From Piscinibacter gummiphilus (GTDB lineage Bacteria; Pseudomonadota; Gammaproteobacteria; Burkholderiales; Burkholderiaceae_C), in contig NZ_CP136336.1 in the NCBI RefSeq assembly GCF_032681285.1, positions 3,459,001 through 3,523,000 on the forward strand: 64,000 nucleotides of DNA, written 5' to 3'. The position numbers were made by a program, and so were the translations under genes. The notes below the pieces were generated by a model, which was not told where the DNA came from, searched no databases, and saw only the letters and a list, made by a program, of their open reading frames with translations. The stretch's first letter is position 1; each line of letters starts with the position of its first letter. Positions 9,087 to 18,698 of this stretch are shown here, one piece after another.

Positions 9087-11618
9087 ATGTCCACTCCTGC
9101 ACCAGCATCGCCTCCCCGTCGCCCTGTCACCGCGAGGGCCGGCCGCCTTGTCGGCAGGTGGTGGCGGCGGCAGTCGCCGGCCCGTCAAGACCGCTATGCC
9201 ACGCTCGGCCCGCTGGTGTCGGTGCTGCTCTTCCTCGCGGCCATCATTTCGGCCTTCTGGTACCTGCGCAACGAGGAGTTCGAGCGCGAGCAGGAATCGG
9301 TCAAGCGCGACACCGAGATCGCCCAGCAGCAGATCCGGCTGCGCCTGATCGAGAACCAGGAGCAGCTCGTGCGCATCGCGCGCGAGATCGTCACGCGCCA
9401 GATCGATGAAGAGGAGTTCCAGAGCCAGGCCGCAAGCTTCACGCGCGAGCGGCCCGAGATCACGAACCTCATCTGGGTCAACCAGTCGCGCTCCCGCAAG
9501 GCCAGCTACTCGACGACCACGCTCTTCTCGGAACTCGGCCTCCCGTACATCGACAACCAGCGCTCGCTACCCGAGCAGCGCAACAGCGAGCCCGACCAGG
9601 CCTTCCGTGCCACCCGCGAGCTGCGGCTGCCGGTGTACTCGCGCACCTTCGCCGATGCGAACGGCAATTCGGTGTTCCAGGTGCATGTGCCCTTGCTGGA
9701 CCGCAGCGCCTTTTCCGGCACGCTGATCGCCGAGTACTCCATCGACTCGCTGGTGCGCTATTTCATTCCAGCCGAGGTGTCGAAGCGGCACACGATGACG
9801 CTCGTGGATGCGCAAGGAAAGCTGGTGGCGAGCACCTTGCCGATGACACCCGGCGAGACGCCCAAGCCGGCGTCCATCGTCTACGAAGTGCCGCTCGCCC
9901 CGGCGAGCAACGGCCTCGTGCTGCGTGGCCAGGGCTACCGCACCTCCATCGGCCTCATCAGCAACACGCTCTTCTGGATGGTGTCGGCGCTGTCGGTGCT
10001 CACCGTGTGGATGCTGCTCGGCACCTGGCGCCACATGCGCCGGCGCGTGCAGATGCAGGCGACGCTCGTGTCGGAAACCAACTTCCGCCGCGCGATGGAA
10101 AACTCCATGCTCACCGGCATGCGCGCGATGGACATGGAGGGCCGCATCACCTACGTGAACCCCGCCTTCTGCGCGATGACGGGCTTCAGCGAGCATGAGC
10201 TGATCGGCCGCATGCCGCCCTTCCCCCATTGGCCCCCCGACCGCTACGAAGAGAACATGCGCCTGCTGCAGCAGGAGCTGCAAGGCCGCAGCCCCGCTGG
10301 CGGCATCGAGGTGAAGGCGATGCGCAAGGACGGCACGCTCTTCGATGCGCGCATGTACGTCTCGCCGCTGATCGACCCGAAAGGCATGCAGACGGGCTGG
10401 ATGACCTCGATGACCAACATCACCGAGGCCAAGCGCGTGCGCGACCAGCTCTCGGCCTCGCACGAGCGCTTCACCACCGTGCTGGAAGGGCTCGACGCCG
10501 CGGTGTCGGTGCTGTCCGTTCAGCAGGGCGAGCTGCTCTTCGCCAACCGCTCGTATCGCCTGTGGTTCGGCGCCGATGCGCAAGGCCACGGCACGCTCGC
10601 GGGTGGCGAGCCCGGGCTGCCGATGATTGCCGACATGGGCGATTCGGTCGACAGCTTCGGCGGCCTGCCCACGCAGGAGCTGACCGAAGCCGGCTCCGAG
10701 ACGCGTGAAGTCTTCGTCGACACGCTGCAGAAGTGGTTCGACGTGCGCGCGCGCTACCTGCAATGGACCGACGGCCGCCTCGCGCAGATGCTGATCGCGA
10801 CCGACATCACGAGCCGCCGCCATGCCGAAGAGCAGTCGAAGCAGCAAGCCGAAAAGGCGCAGGTCACCAGCCGCCTGATGACCATGGGCGAGATGGCCTC
10901 ATCGGTCGCGCACGAGCTGAACCAGCCGCTCACCGCCATCACCAACTACTGCAACGGCATGGTCTCGCGCGTGAAGAGCGACGCCATCGGCAAGGACGAC
11001 CTCGTCGCAGCACTCGAGAAGACCGCCAAGCAGGCCGACCGCGCCGCGCAGATCATCCGACGCATCCGCGCCTTCGTGAAACGCAGCGAGCCGCAACGCC
11101 AGGCCGCGGAGGCGCGCACCATCGTCGAAGACGCGGTGGACCTCGCCGGCATCGAACTGCGCCGGCGCAACGTGTCGCTGCATGTCTACGTGGCCCAGCG
11201 CCTGCCCACGCTGATGGTCGACCCCATCCTCATCGAGCAGGTGATCCTGAACCTGCTCAAGAACTCCGCCGAGGCCATCGACATGGCCGGCCTGCCGCCC
11301 GCTCGCCGCAACATCGAGCTGCGCGTGGTCCCCAAGCACACGCCGGAAGAAGGCGGTGTGATCGAGTTCGGCGTGACCGATTCGGGCCCGGGCCTGAAAG
11401 AGGAAGTGATCAACCGGCTCTACGAAGCCTTCTTCTCGACCAAGGTCGAAGGCCTGGGCATCGGGCTGTCGTTGTGCCGCTCCATCATCGAGAGCCATCG
11501 CGGCCGGATCCGTGCCCAGAACCTCTACAATGGCGACCTCGCTGTCGGCTGCCGTTTTACCTTTACGCTGCCGGTCGAAACCGCCAAATCCACGGGCCTC
11601 GAAGCGGCCCTGACATGA
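9087..11618 (+). CDS. Membrane-bound PAS-domain sensor histidine kinase (FixL/TtrS-like)
   Basis: An 843-residue sensor. A first membrane helix (about residues 39-60) and a second (about 289-314) enclose an extracytoplasmic sensing region. Two cytoplasmic PAS-type domains follow (roughly 335-460 and 465-590), then the HisKA segment SVAHELNQPLTAITNY with the phosphorylated His at residue 609, and an HATPase domain with GPGL and GIGLSL boxes. The HELNQPL form of the H-box is typical of FixL-type kinases. ATG 9087 is chosen because the in-frame extension to 9009 looks non-coding. The response regulator gene starts 10 nt downstream. Divergence from the PDH operon suggests it may sense a pyruvate-linked or redox signal, but the ligand cannot be read from sequence. 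Confidence 0.88.
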   Translation: MSTPAPASPPRRPVTARAGRLVGRWWRRQSPARQDRYATLGPLVSVLLFLAAIISAFWYLRNEEFEREQESVKRDTEIAQQQIRLRLIENQEQLVRIAREIVTRQIDEEEFQSQAASFTRERPEITNLIWVNQSRSRKASYSTTTLFSELGLPYIDNQRSLPEQRNSEPDQAFRATRELRLPVYSRTFADANGNSVFQVHVPLLDRSAFSGTLIAEYSIDSLVRYFIPAEVSKRHTMTLVDAQGKLVASTLPMTPGETPKPASIVYEVPLAPASNGLVLRGQGYRTSIGLISNTLFWMVSALSVLTVWMLLGTWRHMRRRVQMQATLVSETNFRRAMENSMLTGMRAMDMEGRITYVNPAFCAMTGFSEHELIGRMPPFPHWPPDRYEENMRLLQQELQGRSPAGGIEVKAMRKDGTLFDARMYVSPLIDPKGMQTGWMTSMTNITEAKRVRDQLSASHERFTTVLEGLDAAVSVLSVQQGELLFANRSYRLWFGADAQGHGTLAGGEPGLPMIADMGDSVDSFGGLPTQELTEAGSETREVFVDTLQKWFDVRARYLQWTDGRLAQMLIATDITSRRHAEEQSKQQAEKAQVTSRLMTMGEMASSVAHELNQPLTAITNYCNGMVSRVKSDAIGKDDLVAALEKTAKQADRAAQIIRRIRAFVKRSEPQRQAAEARTIVEDAVDLAGIELRRRNVSLHVYVAQRLPTLMVDPILIEQVILNLLKNSAEAIDMAGLPPARRNIELRVVPKHTPEEGGVIEFGVTDSGPGLKEEVINRLYEAFFSTKVEGLGIGLSLCRSIIESHRGRIRAQNLYNGDLAVGCRFTFTLPVETAKSTGLEAALT

Positions 11619-11628
11619 GACAGCACAC

Positions 11629-12255
11629 ATGAGCTTGATTCCGAAGAAGGGCACCGTCTACGTTGTGGACGATGACGAGGCCGTGCGAGATTCCTTGCAA
11701 TGGCTGCTCGAAGGCAAGGACTACCGGGTCAAGTGCTTCGACTCTTCCGAATCCTTCCTCTCCCGCTTCGACCCGCGTGAAGTCGCGTGCCTCATCGCCG
11801 ACATCCGCATGGACGGCATGAGCGGCCTGGAGCTGCAAGACCGCCTGCTCGAACGCAAGTCGCCGCTGCCGGTCGTCTTCATCACCGGCCATGGCGACGT
11901 GCCGATGGCGGTGAGCACCATGAAGAAGGGCGCGATGGACTTCATCGAGAAGCCCTTCAAGGAAGAAGAGCTGCTCAACCTCGTGGAGCGCATGCTCGAC
12001 CAGGCCCGCAGCGCCTTCTCGCACCATCAAGAGGCTGCCAGCCGCGACGCGCTGCTCTCGCGCCTGACCACGCGTGAATCGCAGGTGCTCGAGCGCATCG
12101 TCGCCGGCCGCCTCAACAAGCAGATCGCCGACGACCTCGGCATCAGCATCAAGACGGTGGAAGCGCACCGCGCCAACATCATGGAAAAGCTCAACGCCAA
12201 CACGGTCGCCGATCTTCTCAAGATCGCCCTTGGGGCGCAGCAGACCAAGGCATAA
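11629..12255 (+). CDS. FixJ-family response regulator with LuxR-type DNA-binding domain
   Basis: A 208-residue regulator. The receiver domain opens with VYVVDDDEAVRDSL and carries the phospho-acceptor Asp at residue 58 (CLIADIRMDGMSG), followed by the conserved Thr and Lys (FITGHGDVPMAV, IEKPF). The C-terminal helix-turn-helix (TTRESQVLERIVAGRLNKQIA... region, from about residue 145) is of the LuxR/FixJ type. It lies 10 nt after its cognate kinase and is followed by a strong terminator, so the two genes form a closed operon. Targets are unknown; the divergent aceE promoter is the obvious one to test. Confidence 0.92.
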   Translation: MSLIPKKGTVYVVDDDEAVRDSLQWLLEGKDYRVKCFDSSESFLSRFDPREVACLIADIRMDGMSGLELQDRLLERKSPLPVVFITGHGDVPMAVSTMKKGAMDFIEKPFKEEELLNLVERMLDQARSAFSHHQEAASRDALLSRLTTRESQVLERIVAGRLNKQIADDLGISIKTVEAHRANIMEKLNANTVADLLKIALGAQQTKA

Positions 12256-12270
12256 CGCGCAACACATCAC

Positions 12271-12300
12271 AAAGGGCCGCTGTCTCAGCGGCCCTTTTTA
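12271..12300 (+). terminator. Rho-independent terminator after the two-component system
   Basis: AAAGGGCCGCTG at 12271-12282 pairs with CAGCGGCCCTTT at 12286-12297 around a 3-nt loop, followed by a T-run. Confidence 0.92.
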
Positions 12301-12327
12301 GTTTCAACTCTTCGAATCGAGGACCCC

Positions 12328-13182
12328 ATGACTGCACAACTCATCGACGGCAACGCTTTGGCGAAGAAGATCCGCGGCGAAGTGGCGGAGCGCGCCGCCG
12401 CGCTGACCGCCCGTGGCCACCAGCCCGGCCTCGCCGTGGTGCTGGTCGGCGACGACCCGGCCAGCCAGGTCTACGTGAGCCACAAGGTCAAGGACTGCGA
12501 AGGCAGCGGCGTCTACTCCCTGCTCGACCGTTACCCCGCCGACATGAGCGAAGCGGCCCTGCTCAAGCGCATCGCCGAGCTGAATGCCGACCCGAAGATC
12601 CACGGCATCCTGGTGCAGATGCCTGTGCCCAAGCACATCGATCCGCAGAAGGTCATCGCCGCCATCGCCCCGCACAAGGACGTCGACGGCTTCTCCATCC
12701 AGAGCGCCGGCGCACTGGCGAGCGGCCTGCCGGGCTTCAAGTCGTGCACGCCCTATGGCTGCATGAAGCTGATCGAGACCACCGGCGTCAACCTGCGCGG
12801 CAAGCATGCGGTGGTCATCGGCCGCAGCAACACGGTGGGCAAGCCGATGGCGCAGCTGCTCTTGCAAGCTAGCGCCACCGTCACCATCTGCCACAGTGCC
12901 ACGGTTGATCTCGGCGCCCACACCCGCCAGGCCGACGTGATCGTGGCGGCGGTGGGCCGGCGCAACACCGTCACCGCCGACATGGTCAAACCGGGTGCCG
13001 TCATCATCGACGTGGGCATGAACCGCAACGACGAAGGCAAGCTCTGTGGCGATGTGGACTTCGAAGGCGTCTCCAAGGTCGCTGGCTGGATCACGCCCGT
13101 GCCGGGGGGCGTGGGGCCGATGACCCGCGCGATGCTCCTCGTGAATACCATCGAAGCCGCGGAACGCGCCGCGTCCAACTGA
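12328..13182 (+). CDS. folD: Bifunctional methylenetetrahydrofolate dehydrogenase / cyclohydrolase
   Basis: A 284-residue cytosolic enzyme that interconverts 5,10-methylene- and 10-formyl-tetrahydrofolate with NADP. Family signatures are present: the substrate-site [13 protein letters not shown] block around residue 50, the [10 protein letters not shown] segment, the NADP-binding [14 protein letters not shown], and the C-terminal [10 protein letters not shown]. Length is normal. prlC starts 12 nt downstream, so the two are probably cotranscribed. Confidence 0.97.
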   Translation: MTAQLIDGNALAKKIRGEVAERAAALTARGHQPGLAVVLVGDDPASQVYVSHKVKDCEGSGVYSLLDRYPADMSEAALLKRIAELNADPKIHGILVQMPVPKHIDPQKVIAAIAPHKDVDGFSIQSAGALASGLPGFKSCTPYGCMKLIETTGVNLRGKHAVVIGRSNTVGKPMAQLLLQASATVTICHSATVDLGAHTRQADVIVAAVGRRNTVTADMVKPGAVIIDVGMNRNDEGKLCGDVDFEGVSKVAGWITPVPGGVGPMTRAMLLVNTIEAAERAASN

Positions 13183-13194
13183 ATCAAGAGGCCT

Positions 13195-15237
13195 ATGAGC
13201 AACCCCCTCCTCGACACCACCGGCCTGCCCCCCTTCGCGCAGATCAAGCCCGAGCACGTCACACCGGCCATCACCGAGCTGCTGGCGGCGGCCGATGCGG
13301 CGCTGGAAAAGGCCACGGGTGACGAGGTGCCGGCCGATTACGACGCGATGTCGGCCGTGCTCGATGTGGCCACCGAGCGCCTGCACAGCGCCTGGGGCGC
13401 CGTCTCGCACCTGAACCACGTCGCCGACAACCCCGAGTTGCGCGCCGTCTACAACGAAAACATCCCGAAGATCACCGAGTTCCACACCCGGCTCGGGGCC
13501 GACGAGCGCCTGTACGCCAAGTACAAGGCCATCGCCACGAGCCCGGCTGCCGCGAAGCTGAACGCGGCGCGCAAGAAGGCGCTTTCGAACGCCATGCGCG
13601 ATTTCGTGTTGTCAGGTGCCGAGCTGCAAGGCGCGGCCCGCGAGCGCTACGCGCAGATCCAGGAGCGACATGCGGCGCTGACCACGGCGTATTCCGAGCA
13701 CGTGATGGATGCGACCGACAGCTACGCGCTCTACGTCGACGAGAGCCGCCTCGCCGGTGTGCCCGACGACGTGAAGCAGGCTGCACGCGCCGCGGCCGAA
13801 GCGGAGGGCAAGCCGGGCTACAAGCTCACGCTGCACTTCCCGAGTTACTTCCCCGTGATGCAGTACGGCGACGACCGCGCCCTGCGCGAAGAGCTCTACA
13901 CCGCCTACGCCACCCGCGCCAGCGAGCTCGGCAAGCCCGAGCACGACAACAGCGCCATCATGAAAGAGCTGTTGCAGTTGCGGCAGGAAGAAGCGCAGCT
14001 CCTCGGCTACAAGAACTTCGCCGAAGTCTCGCTCGTGCCCAAGATGGCCGACACGCCCCAGCAGGTGCTCGACTTCCTGCGCGATCTGGCGAAGCGCGCC
14101 CGCCCCTACGCAGAGCGTGATCTCACCGAGCTGCGCGAATTCGCCCGCACCGAACTCGGCCTTGCCGACCTGCAATCCTGGGACGTGCCCTACGCCAGCG
14201 AGAAGCTGAAGGAAGCCCGCTACGCGTTCAGCGACCAGGAGGTGAAGCAGTACTTCACCGAACCCAAGGTGCTGAGTGGCCTCTTCCGCATCATCGAGAC
14301 GCTCTTCGAAGTGAGCATCCGGCCCGACACGGCCGAGGTGTGGAACCCGAACGTGCGCTTCTTCCGCATCGAGCGCGACGCCTCGAAGGTGCCCTCCGGT
14401 AGCCCGCAGCTCGTCGGCCAGTTCTACCTCGACCCCTACGCCCGCACCGGCAAGCGCCCGGGTGCGTGGATGGACGACGTGCGTGGCCGCTGGGCCCGCC
14501 CCGAAGGCAGCACGCAGACGCCCGTGGCGCACCTCGTGTGCAACTTCACCCCGCCCGCCGACGGCAAGCCCGCGCTGCTCACTCACGACGAGGTCACCAC
14601 CCTCTTCCACGAGTTCGGCCACGGCCTGCACCACATGCTCACGCAGGTGAACGACATCGGCGTGGCCGGCATCTCCGGCGTCGAGTGGGACGCGGTCGAG
14701 CTGCCCAGCCAGTTCATGGAGAACTTCTGCTGGGAGTGGGAAGTGCTCAAGCACCTCACCGCCCACGTCGACAGCGGCGAGCCGCTGCCCCGTGCGCTCT
14801 ACGACAAGATGCTCGCCGCCAAGAATTTCCAGAGCGGCCTGCAGACGCTGCGCCAGATCGAGTTCGCCCTCTTCGACATGCGACTGCATGGCGAGCCCGG
14901 CAGCGAGAACGACATCCAGGGGCTGGTGGACGAGGTGCGGCGCGAGGTGTCGGTGATGCCGCCACCCGCATTCAACCGCTTCCAGCATTCCTTCTCGCAC
15001 ATCTTCGCGGGGGGCTACTCGGCCGGCTACTACAGCTACAAGTGGGCCGAGGTGCTGAGCGCCGATGCGTGGAGTGCCTTCGAGGAAACCAGCGCCCTCG
15101 ACCCCGAGACCGGCCGGCGCTACCGGGAGGCCATCCTCGAGGCCGGCGGCAGCCGCCCCGCGATGGAAAGCTTCAAGGCCTTCCGCGGCCGCGAGCCACG
15201 AATTGACGCACTTTTGCGCCACCAAGGCATGGCCTGA
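13195..15237 (+). CDS. prlC: Oligopeptidase A (M3 family zinc metallopeptidase)
   Basis: A 680-residue cytoplasmic zinc peptidase that degrades short peptides, including cleaved signal peptides. The zinc motif HEFGH spans residues 472-476 with the third ligand Glu in the following GVEWDAVELPSQFMENF block. Length and C-terminal region (YSAGYYSYKWAEVLSAD) are typical of M3A enzymes. It follows folD closely. Confidence 0.96.
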   Translation: MSNPLLDTTGLPPFAQIKPEHVTPAITELLAAADAALEKATGDEVPADYDAMSAVLDVATERLHSAWGAVSHLNHVADNPELRAVYNENIPKITEFHTRLGADERLYAKYKAIATSPAAAKLNAARKKALSNAMRDFVLSGAELQGAARERYAQIQERHAALTTAYSEHVMDATDSYALYVDESRLAGVPDDVKQAARAAAEAEGKPGYKLTLHFPSYFPVMQYGDDRALREELYTAYATRASELGKPEHDNSAIMKELLQLRQEEAQLLGYKNFAEVSLVPKMADTPQQVLDFLRDLAKRARPYAERDLTELREFARTELGLADLQSWDVPYASEKLKEARYAFSDQEVKQYFTEPKVLSGLFRIIETLFEVSIRPDTAEVWNPNVRFFRIERDASKVPSGSPQLVGQFYLDPYARTGKRPGAWMDDVRGRWARPEGSTQTPVAHLVCNFTPPADGKPALLTHDEVTTLFHEFGHGLHHMLTQVNDIGVAGISGVEWDAVELPSQFMENFCWEWEVLKHLTAHVDSGEPLPRALYDKMLAAKNFQSGLQTLRQIEFALFDMRLHGEPGSENDIQGLVDEVRREVSVMPPPAFNRFQHSFSHIFAGGYSAGYYSYKWAEVLSADAWSAFEETSALDPETGRRYREAILEAGGSRPAMESFKAFRGREPRIDALLRHQGMA

Positions 15238-15282
15238 TGCCTAGAATTTGAGCGCCTCGCCGCGCTACGGAGACCCCACGAC

Positions 15283-15927
15283 ATGAACGCACGCCACCGC
15301 GCGATCCACACCCTGGCCGCTTCGGTTGCCGCCCTTTCCGCCGGTGTTCTGCTGCTCTCGGCGGCCCCGGCCTTCGCGCTCTACAAGGTGGTCGGCCCCG
15401 ACGGCAAGATCACCTACACCGACCGGCCCGATGTCGGCACCGACAAGAAGGTGCAGAGCGTGAACACCCGAGGCGGCGGCGGGGCCGACGATGCGTCGCT
15501 GCCTTTCGAGCTGCGCCAGATCGCCCTTCGCTTCCCGGTCGTGCTCTACGTCGCTGCGGACTGCCAACCCTGCGATGAAGCCCGGCAGTTCCTGCGCGGG
15601 CGCGGCATTCCCGCTTCCGAAAAGCTCGTCACCACGCCGGAAGACGGGCAGGCCCTGCAGCGCCTGACCGGCGGCAGCACGCTCCCGGTGATGACGGTGG
15701 GCGCGCAGATCGTGCGCGGCTGGCAGCGCGAGCAATGGGCGTCCTACATCGACGCGGCCGGCTACCCGAAGGATTCGAAGCTGCCGGCCAACTTCCCCCA
15801 AGGCAAGCCCGAGCCGCTCACCGAAGCGCGCCCCGCACCGGCTCCCGCCGCACCCCAGCCGGCCCCGGCCGCGCCACCCGCACCCGCGCCGGCACCGGCG
15901 CCTGCCCCCGGCACGATCCGCTTCTGA
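15283..15927 (+). CDS. Exported DUF4124 protein with glutaredoxin-like domain
   Basis: A 214-residue protein with an N-terminal signal peptide (cleavage near PAFA, about residue 28). It then has a DUF4124 segment (LYKVVGPDGKITYTDRP) and a thioredoxin/glutaredoxin-like domain with the redox motif CQPC at about residues 92-95. A low-complexity Ala/Pro tail of about 40 residues ends the protein. It is predicted to act in the periplasm in thiol-disulfide chemistry, but no specific partner is evident. It faces the Lrp-type regulator gene convergently with an 18-nt gap. Confidence 0.8.
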   Translation: MNARHRAIHTLAASVAALSAGVLLLSAAPAFALYKVVGPDGKITYTDRPDVGTDKKVQSVNTRGGGGADDASLPFELRQIALRFPVVLYVAADCQPCDEARQFLRGRGIPASEKLVTTPEDGQALQRLTGGSTLPVMTVGAQIVRGWQREQWASYIDAAGYPKDSKLPANFPQGKPEPLTEARPAPAPAAPQPAPAAPPAPAPAPAPAPGTIRF

Positions 15928-15945
15928 CGCCGCGGCGGTCGCCGC

Positions 15946-16383
15946 TCAGACCATCCCCGACAGCTCGATCTCGCGCAGCACCAGGCGCGTATAGGTATCG
16001 CTCACGCCCGGGTGCTTGCGCAGCGCCTCGGTGACCTGCATCAGCTCGTGGCTGTTTTCGCAGGCCACGCGGATCGCGTAGTCGAACGACCCCGTCATCA
16101 ACGCCGCTTCCATCACCTGCGGCATGTGACGCAGCGCGTTCTCGAATTCGAGCGCCGAGGTCTGCGCGCTCAGCTTGATCTCGATCTGCGCCTCCAGGCT
16201 TCGGCCCATGGCCTGCGGGTCGAGCACCGCGCGGATGTGGCGGATCGTCCCGCTCTCCTGCAGCCGGCGAAAGCGCTCGGCCACCGCGTTGGCGCTCAGG
16301 TGCACGGCTTCGCCCAGCTCGCGGAAGGTGAGGCGGCCGTCGCGCGTCAGGTGCCTGAGGATTTCGTGGTCGATTCTGTCCAT
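15946..16383 (-). CDS. Lrp/AsnC family transcriptional regulator
   Basis: A 145-residue regulator. An N-terminal helix-turn-helix (LTRDGRLTFRELGEAVHLSA) is followed by the ligand-binding RAM domain. Length is normal when ATG 16383 (MDRIDHEIL) is used; the open frame continues to 16476 but that extension lacks family similarity. It is divergent from the lipoprotein gene starting at 16513, which it may regulate. The effector amino acid cannot be deduced. Confidence 0.92.
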   Translation of the reverse strand: MDRIDHEILRHLTRDGRLTFRELGEAVHLSANAVAERFRRLQESGTIRHIRAVLDPQAMGRSLEAQIEIKLSAQTSALEFENALRHMPQVMEAALMTGSFDYAIRVACENSHELMQVTEALRKHPGVSDTYTRLVLREIELSGMV

Positions 16384-16512
16384 GGCGGTGATTAGCTCTG
16401 CTGCAGCGTGCCATTGGACAAGATTTCCGCGTTTCCCAAGCCGGGAAGCTCCATAAAGTTTGGCGCATTCCTTCACGACGAATCCGCCGCGGCCCGGCCC
16501 GCGATTTCACGC

Positions 16513-18696
16513 ATGAGCACCCGACGCCCCCCGCCCGACCCCACCCGCATCAACCGCCGAACACTGCTCGGCTGGGGTGGCAGCAGCGCCCTGCTGAGCG
16601 CCTGCGGCGGGGGCGGTGGCGGCTCGTCGTCCGACGCGCCTCCCCCGCCGCCGGGCCCGACGCTCCCACCCGCCGAGCGCCTGCAAGCCCTTGGCGCAGT
16701 GGCCTCGGAGTACGAGCGCCTGTGCGACGGCACCATCGGTGCCTCCAGCGACGCAGTGGCGGCGTTCATGCGCGCCCGGCCCGAATACCGCCGCGTCACC
16801 GTGATGCCCGACGGCTGCGTCTGCGGTGAGTTCAGCGATGGCCAGATCCACGTCGTCGCCAACAACCAGCGCACCGGCGTGACGCGCCCTTCGACCGCCT
16901 GGCAGCCGGGCGCATCCAACGCCGCCATCGCCCGACGCGCCTCAACCCACGCCGCACGGGAGGCTCGCCCCGCTGCCGAGGGCGACGTGCCACTCTCGGG
17001 CGTGCCCTCGTCGCCCGCGGGTGTGTCGGCCAGCACCTTCCGGAGCTACGCCGAGACCGATGGCTCCTCAGGCGAGGTCGAGCGCTACGAGCGCTGGCTG
17101 CGCAACGCCGGCGTCGAGCTGCTGCCCTCGTGGGCGCCCACCGTCCAGAACCTCAAAGACCTGCCCGAGCTGGGCTTCTTCAACTGGCTCACCCACGGCG
17201 GCATGCTCGACGCAAGCGGCGGCATCACGCACGCCCTGATGACCGACACGGTGGCCGACATCGAAGCCATCGTCGGCCACCTCACCGACCTGCAGGCCGG
17301 CAACCTCGTCTACTACACCGGCCAGTACCTCTACAGCCGGGGCAAGTGGGCCGTCGACAACTTCCTCGCCATCACGCCGGCCTTCATCGAGCGCTACCGC
17401 TGGCGCTTCAGCGCCAACAGCATCGTGCTCATCCACGCCTGCGCGAGCGACTTCGTGGGCTTCCGCGAGGCCTTCCGCGCCGCGGGCGCGGGCGTCTACG
17501 GTGGCTGGTCGCACCCGGTCTTCGTGAATGCCGCGGCCGAGGCCATGCACTGGATGCTCGACAAGTTCGTGGCCAGCAACCTCAGCGTGCCCACGCCCGA
17601 CCCGCGCAACCGCGCCCACGACTACGAGGCCATCAAGCGCGTGGGCGACGAGGCCGGCCTGACGCTCTATGACGACCCGAGCGAAGGTGGCCCGGTGTCG
17701 TTCCGCTTCACACGCCTGAACGGCAACCCGGGAACGCTGCTGCCGAGCATGGTGCGCATGGGCGTCGAGGAAAACCAGAGCCGGCTCACGCTCTACGGCA
17801 GCTTCGGCGACGCGCGCGGCAAGGTGTTCGTGGGCACCACGCTCGCCACCGACCCCTCCGGCCTCGACAACTACCTGCCCTGGCGCCCCGCCGGCACGGT
17901 GACCGAGCTGGCGGTGCTCGAGTGGTCGGCCGATGAGGTGACCGTCGAGCTGCCGCGCACCGGCCCCGGCTCGGCCGGCTACGTGGCCGTGCAGGTGGGC
18001 CGCCGCTGGGGCAACGCCCGCGCCCTCACCCGCTGGAACGGGCAGATGCTCGTGCGCTCGCGCGGGCCCGGCACGCTGCTCCTGCAGCACACCCTGCAGT
18101 TCAGTGCACGATGCGACATCGGTCTGTGGCGCAACGAACCCGACGGCCCGCTGCAAGACGCATTGACCGCGTGGACAGCCACCCCCTTCGAGGCCCCATC
18201 GAACTGGACCTGGGCCGCAACCGGCCAGCACACGCACACCGAGCCGGGGCCGGTCACCAGCACCGTGACGTGGAGCGGCAGCCACCGCTTCGAGCTGCCG
18301 TCGCCGCAGAACCCCAACCCGCCGCTGCAGCAGTACTACAGCGTGTTCGGCATCGTCGACCGCCAGCAGGCCGAGTTCCGCGTGGCGATCTCGGGCGGTG
18401 CCTTCGGCGCGATGCCCGCGGTACAGGTGATCACCATGCCCGACAGCAGCACGCGCCTGGAGTCGAACTTCAACATCGGGCTGCCGCTGGCGCTGTCACC
18501 CACACCGCTCCCCGCCGGCCGCCCTGGCATCAACCGCACGCTCGCCCCCGACTTCTCTGTCCCGGCTGGCGAGTTCGTAGCGACCGAGCCCACCTTGCTG
18601 CCACTGGCCGACCCCAACCTCAACACGCTGACCCACAGCATCACCTGGGACGCGATGAGCGCGGAGTACCCGCCGCACCGCAACGGCGGCGCCTGA
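16513..18696 (+). CDS. Tat-type lipoprotein with a caspase-like (clan CD) His/Cys signature
   Basis: A 727-residue protein of no family I can name. The N-terminus has a twin-arginine-type signal (RINRRTLLGWGGS) leading to a lipobox (LLSAC) and a Gly/Ser-rich linker, so it is probably a lipid-anchored envelope protein. The core has two hydrophobic strands ending in His-Gly (FFNWLTHGG, H228) and Ala-Cys (SIVLIHACAS, C310). That is the arrangement of catalytic residues in clan CD cysteine peptidases such as caspases and CHAT. Downstream AFRAAGAGVYGGWSHPV resembles the block after the Cys in bacterial caspase-fold proteins. The His-Cys distance of 82 residues is long for the clan. The C-terminal half looks beta-rich. 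Peptidase activity is inferred only. Confidence 0.55.
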   Translation: MSTRRPPPDPTRINRRTLLGWGGSSALLSACGGGGGGSSSDAPPPPPGPTLPPAERLQALGAVASEYERLCDGTIGASSDAVAAFMRARPEYRRVTVMPDGCVCGEFSDGQIHVVANNQRTGVTRPSTAWQPGASNAAIARRASTHAAREARPAAEGDVPLSGVPSSPAGVSASTFRSYAETDGSSGEVERYERWLRNAGVELLPSWAPTVQNLKDLPELGFFNWLTHGGMLDASGGITHALMTDTVADIEAIVGHLTDLQAGNLVYYTGQYLYSRGKWAVDNFLAITPAFIERYRWRFSANSIVLIHACASDFVGFREAFRAAGAGVYGGWSHPVFVNAAAEAMHWMLDKFVASNLSVPTPDPRNRAHDYEAIKRVGDEAGLTLYDDPSEGGPVSFRFTRLNGNPGTLLPSMVRMGVEENQSRLTLYGSFGDARGKVFVGTTLATDPSGLDNYLPWRPAGTVTELAVLEWSADEVTVELPRTGPGSAGYVAVQVGRRWGNARALTRWNGQMLVRSRGPGTLLLQHTLQFSARCDIGLWRNEPDGPLQDALTAWTATPFEAPSNWTWAATGQHTHTEPGPVTSTVTWSGSHRFELPSPQNPNPPLQQYYSVFGIVDRQQAEFRVAISGGAFGAMPAVQVITMPDSSTRLESNFNIGLPLALSPTPLPAGRPGINRTLAPDFSVPAGEFVATEPTLLPLADPNLNTLTHSITWDAMSAEYPPHRNGGA

Positions 18697-18698
18697 GG

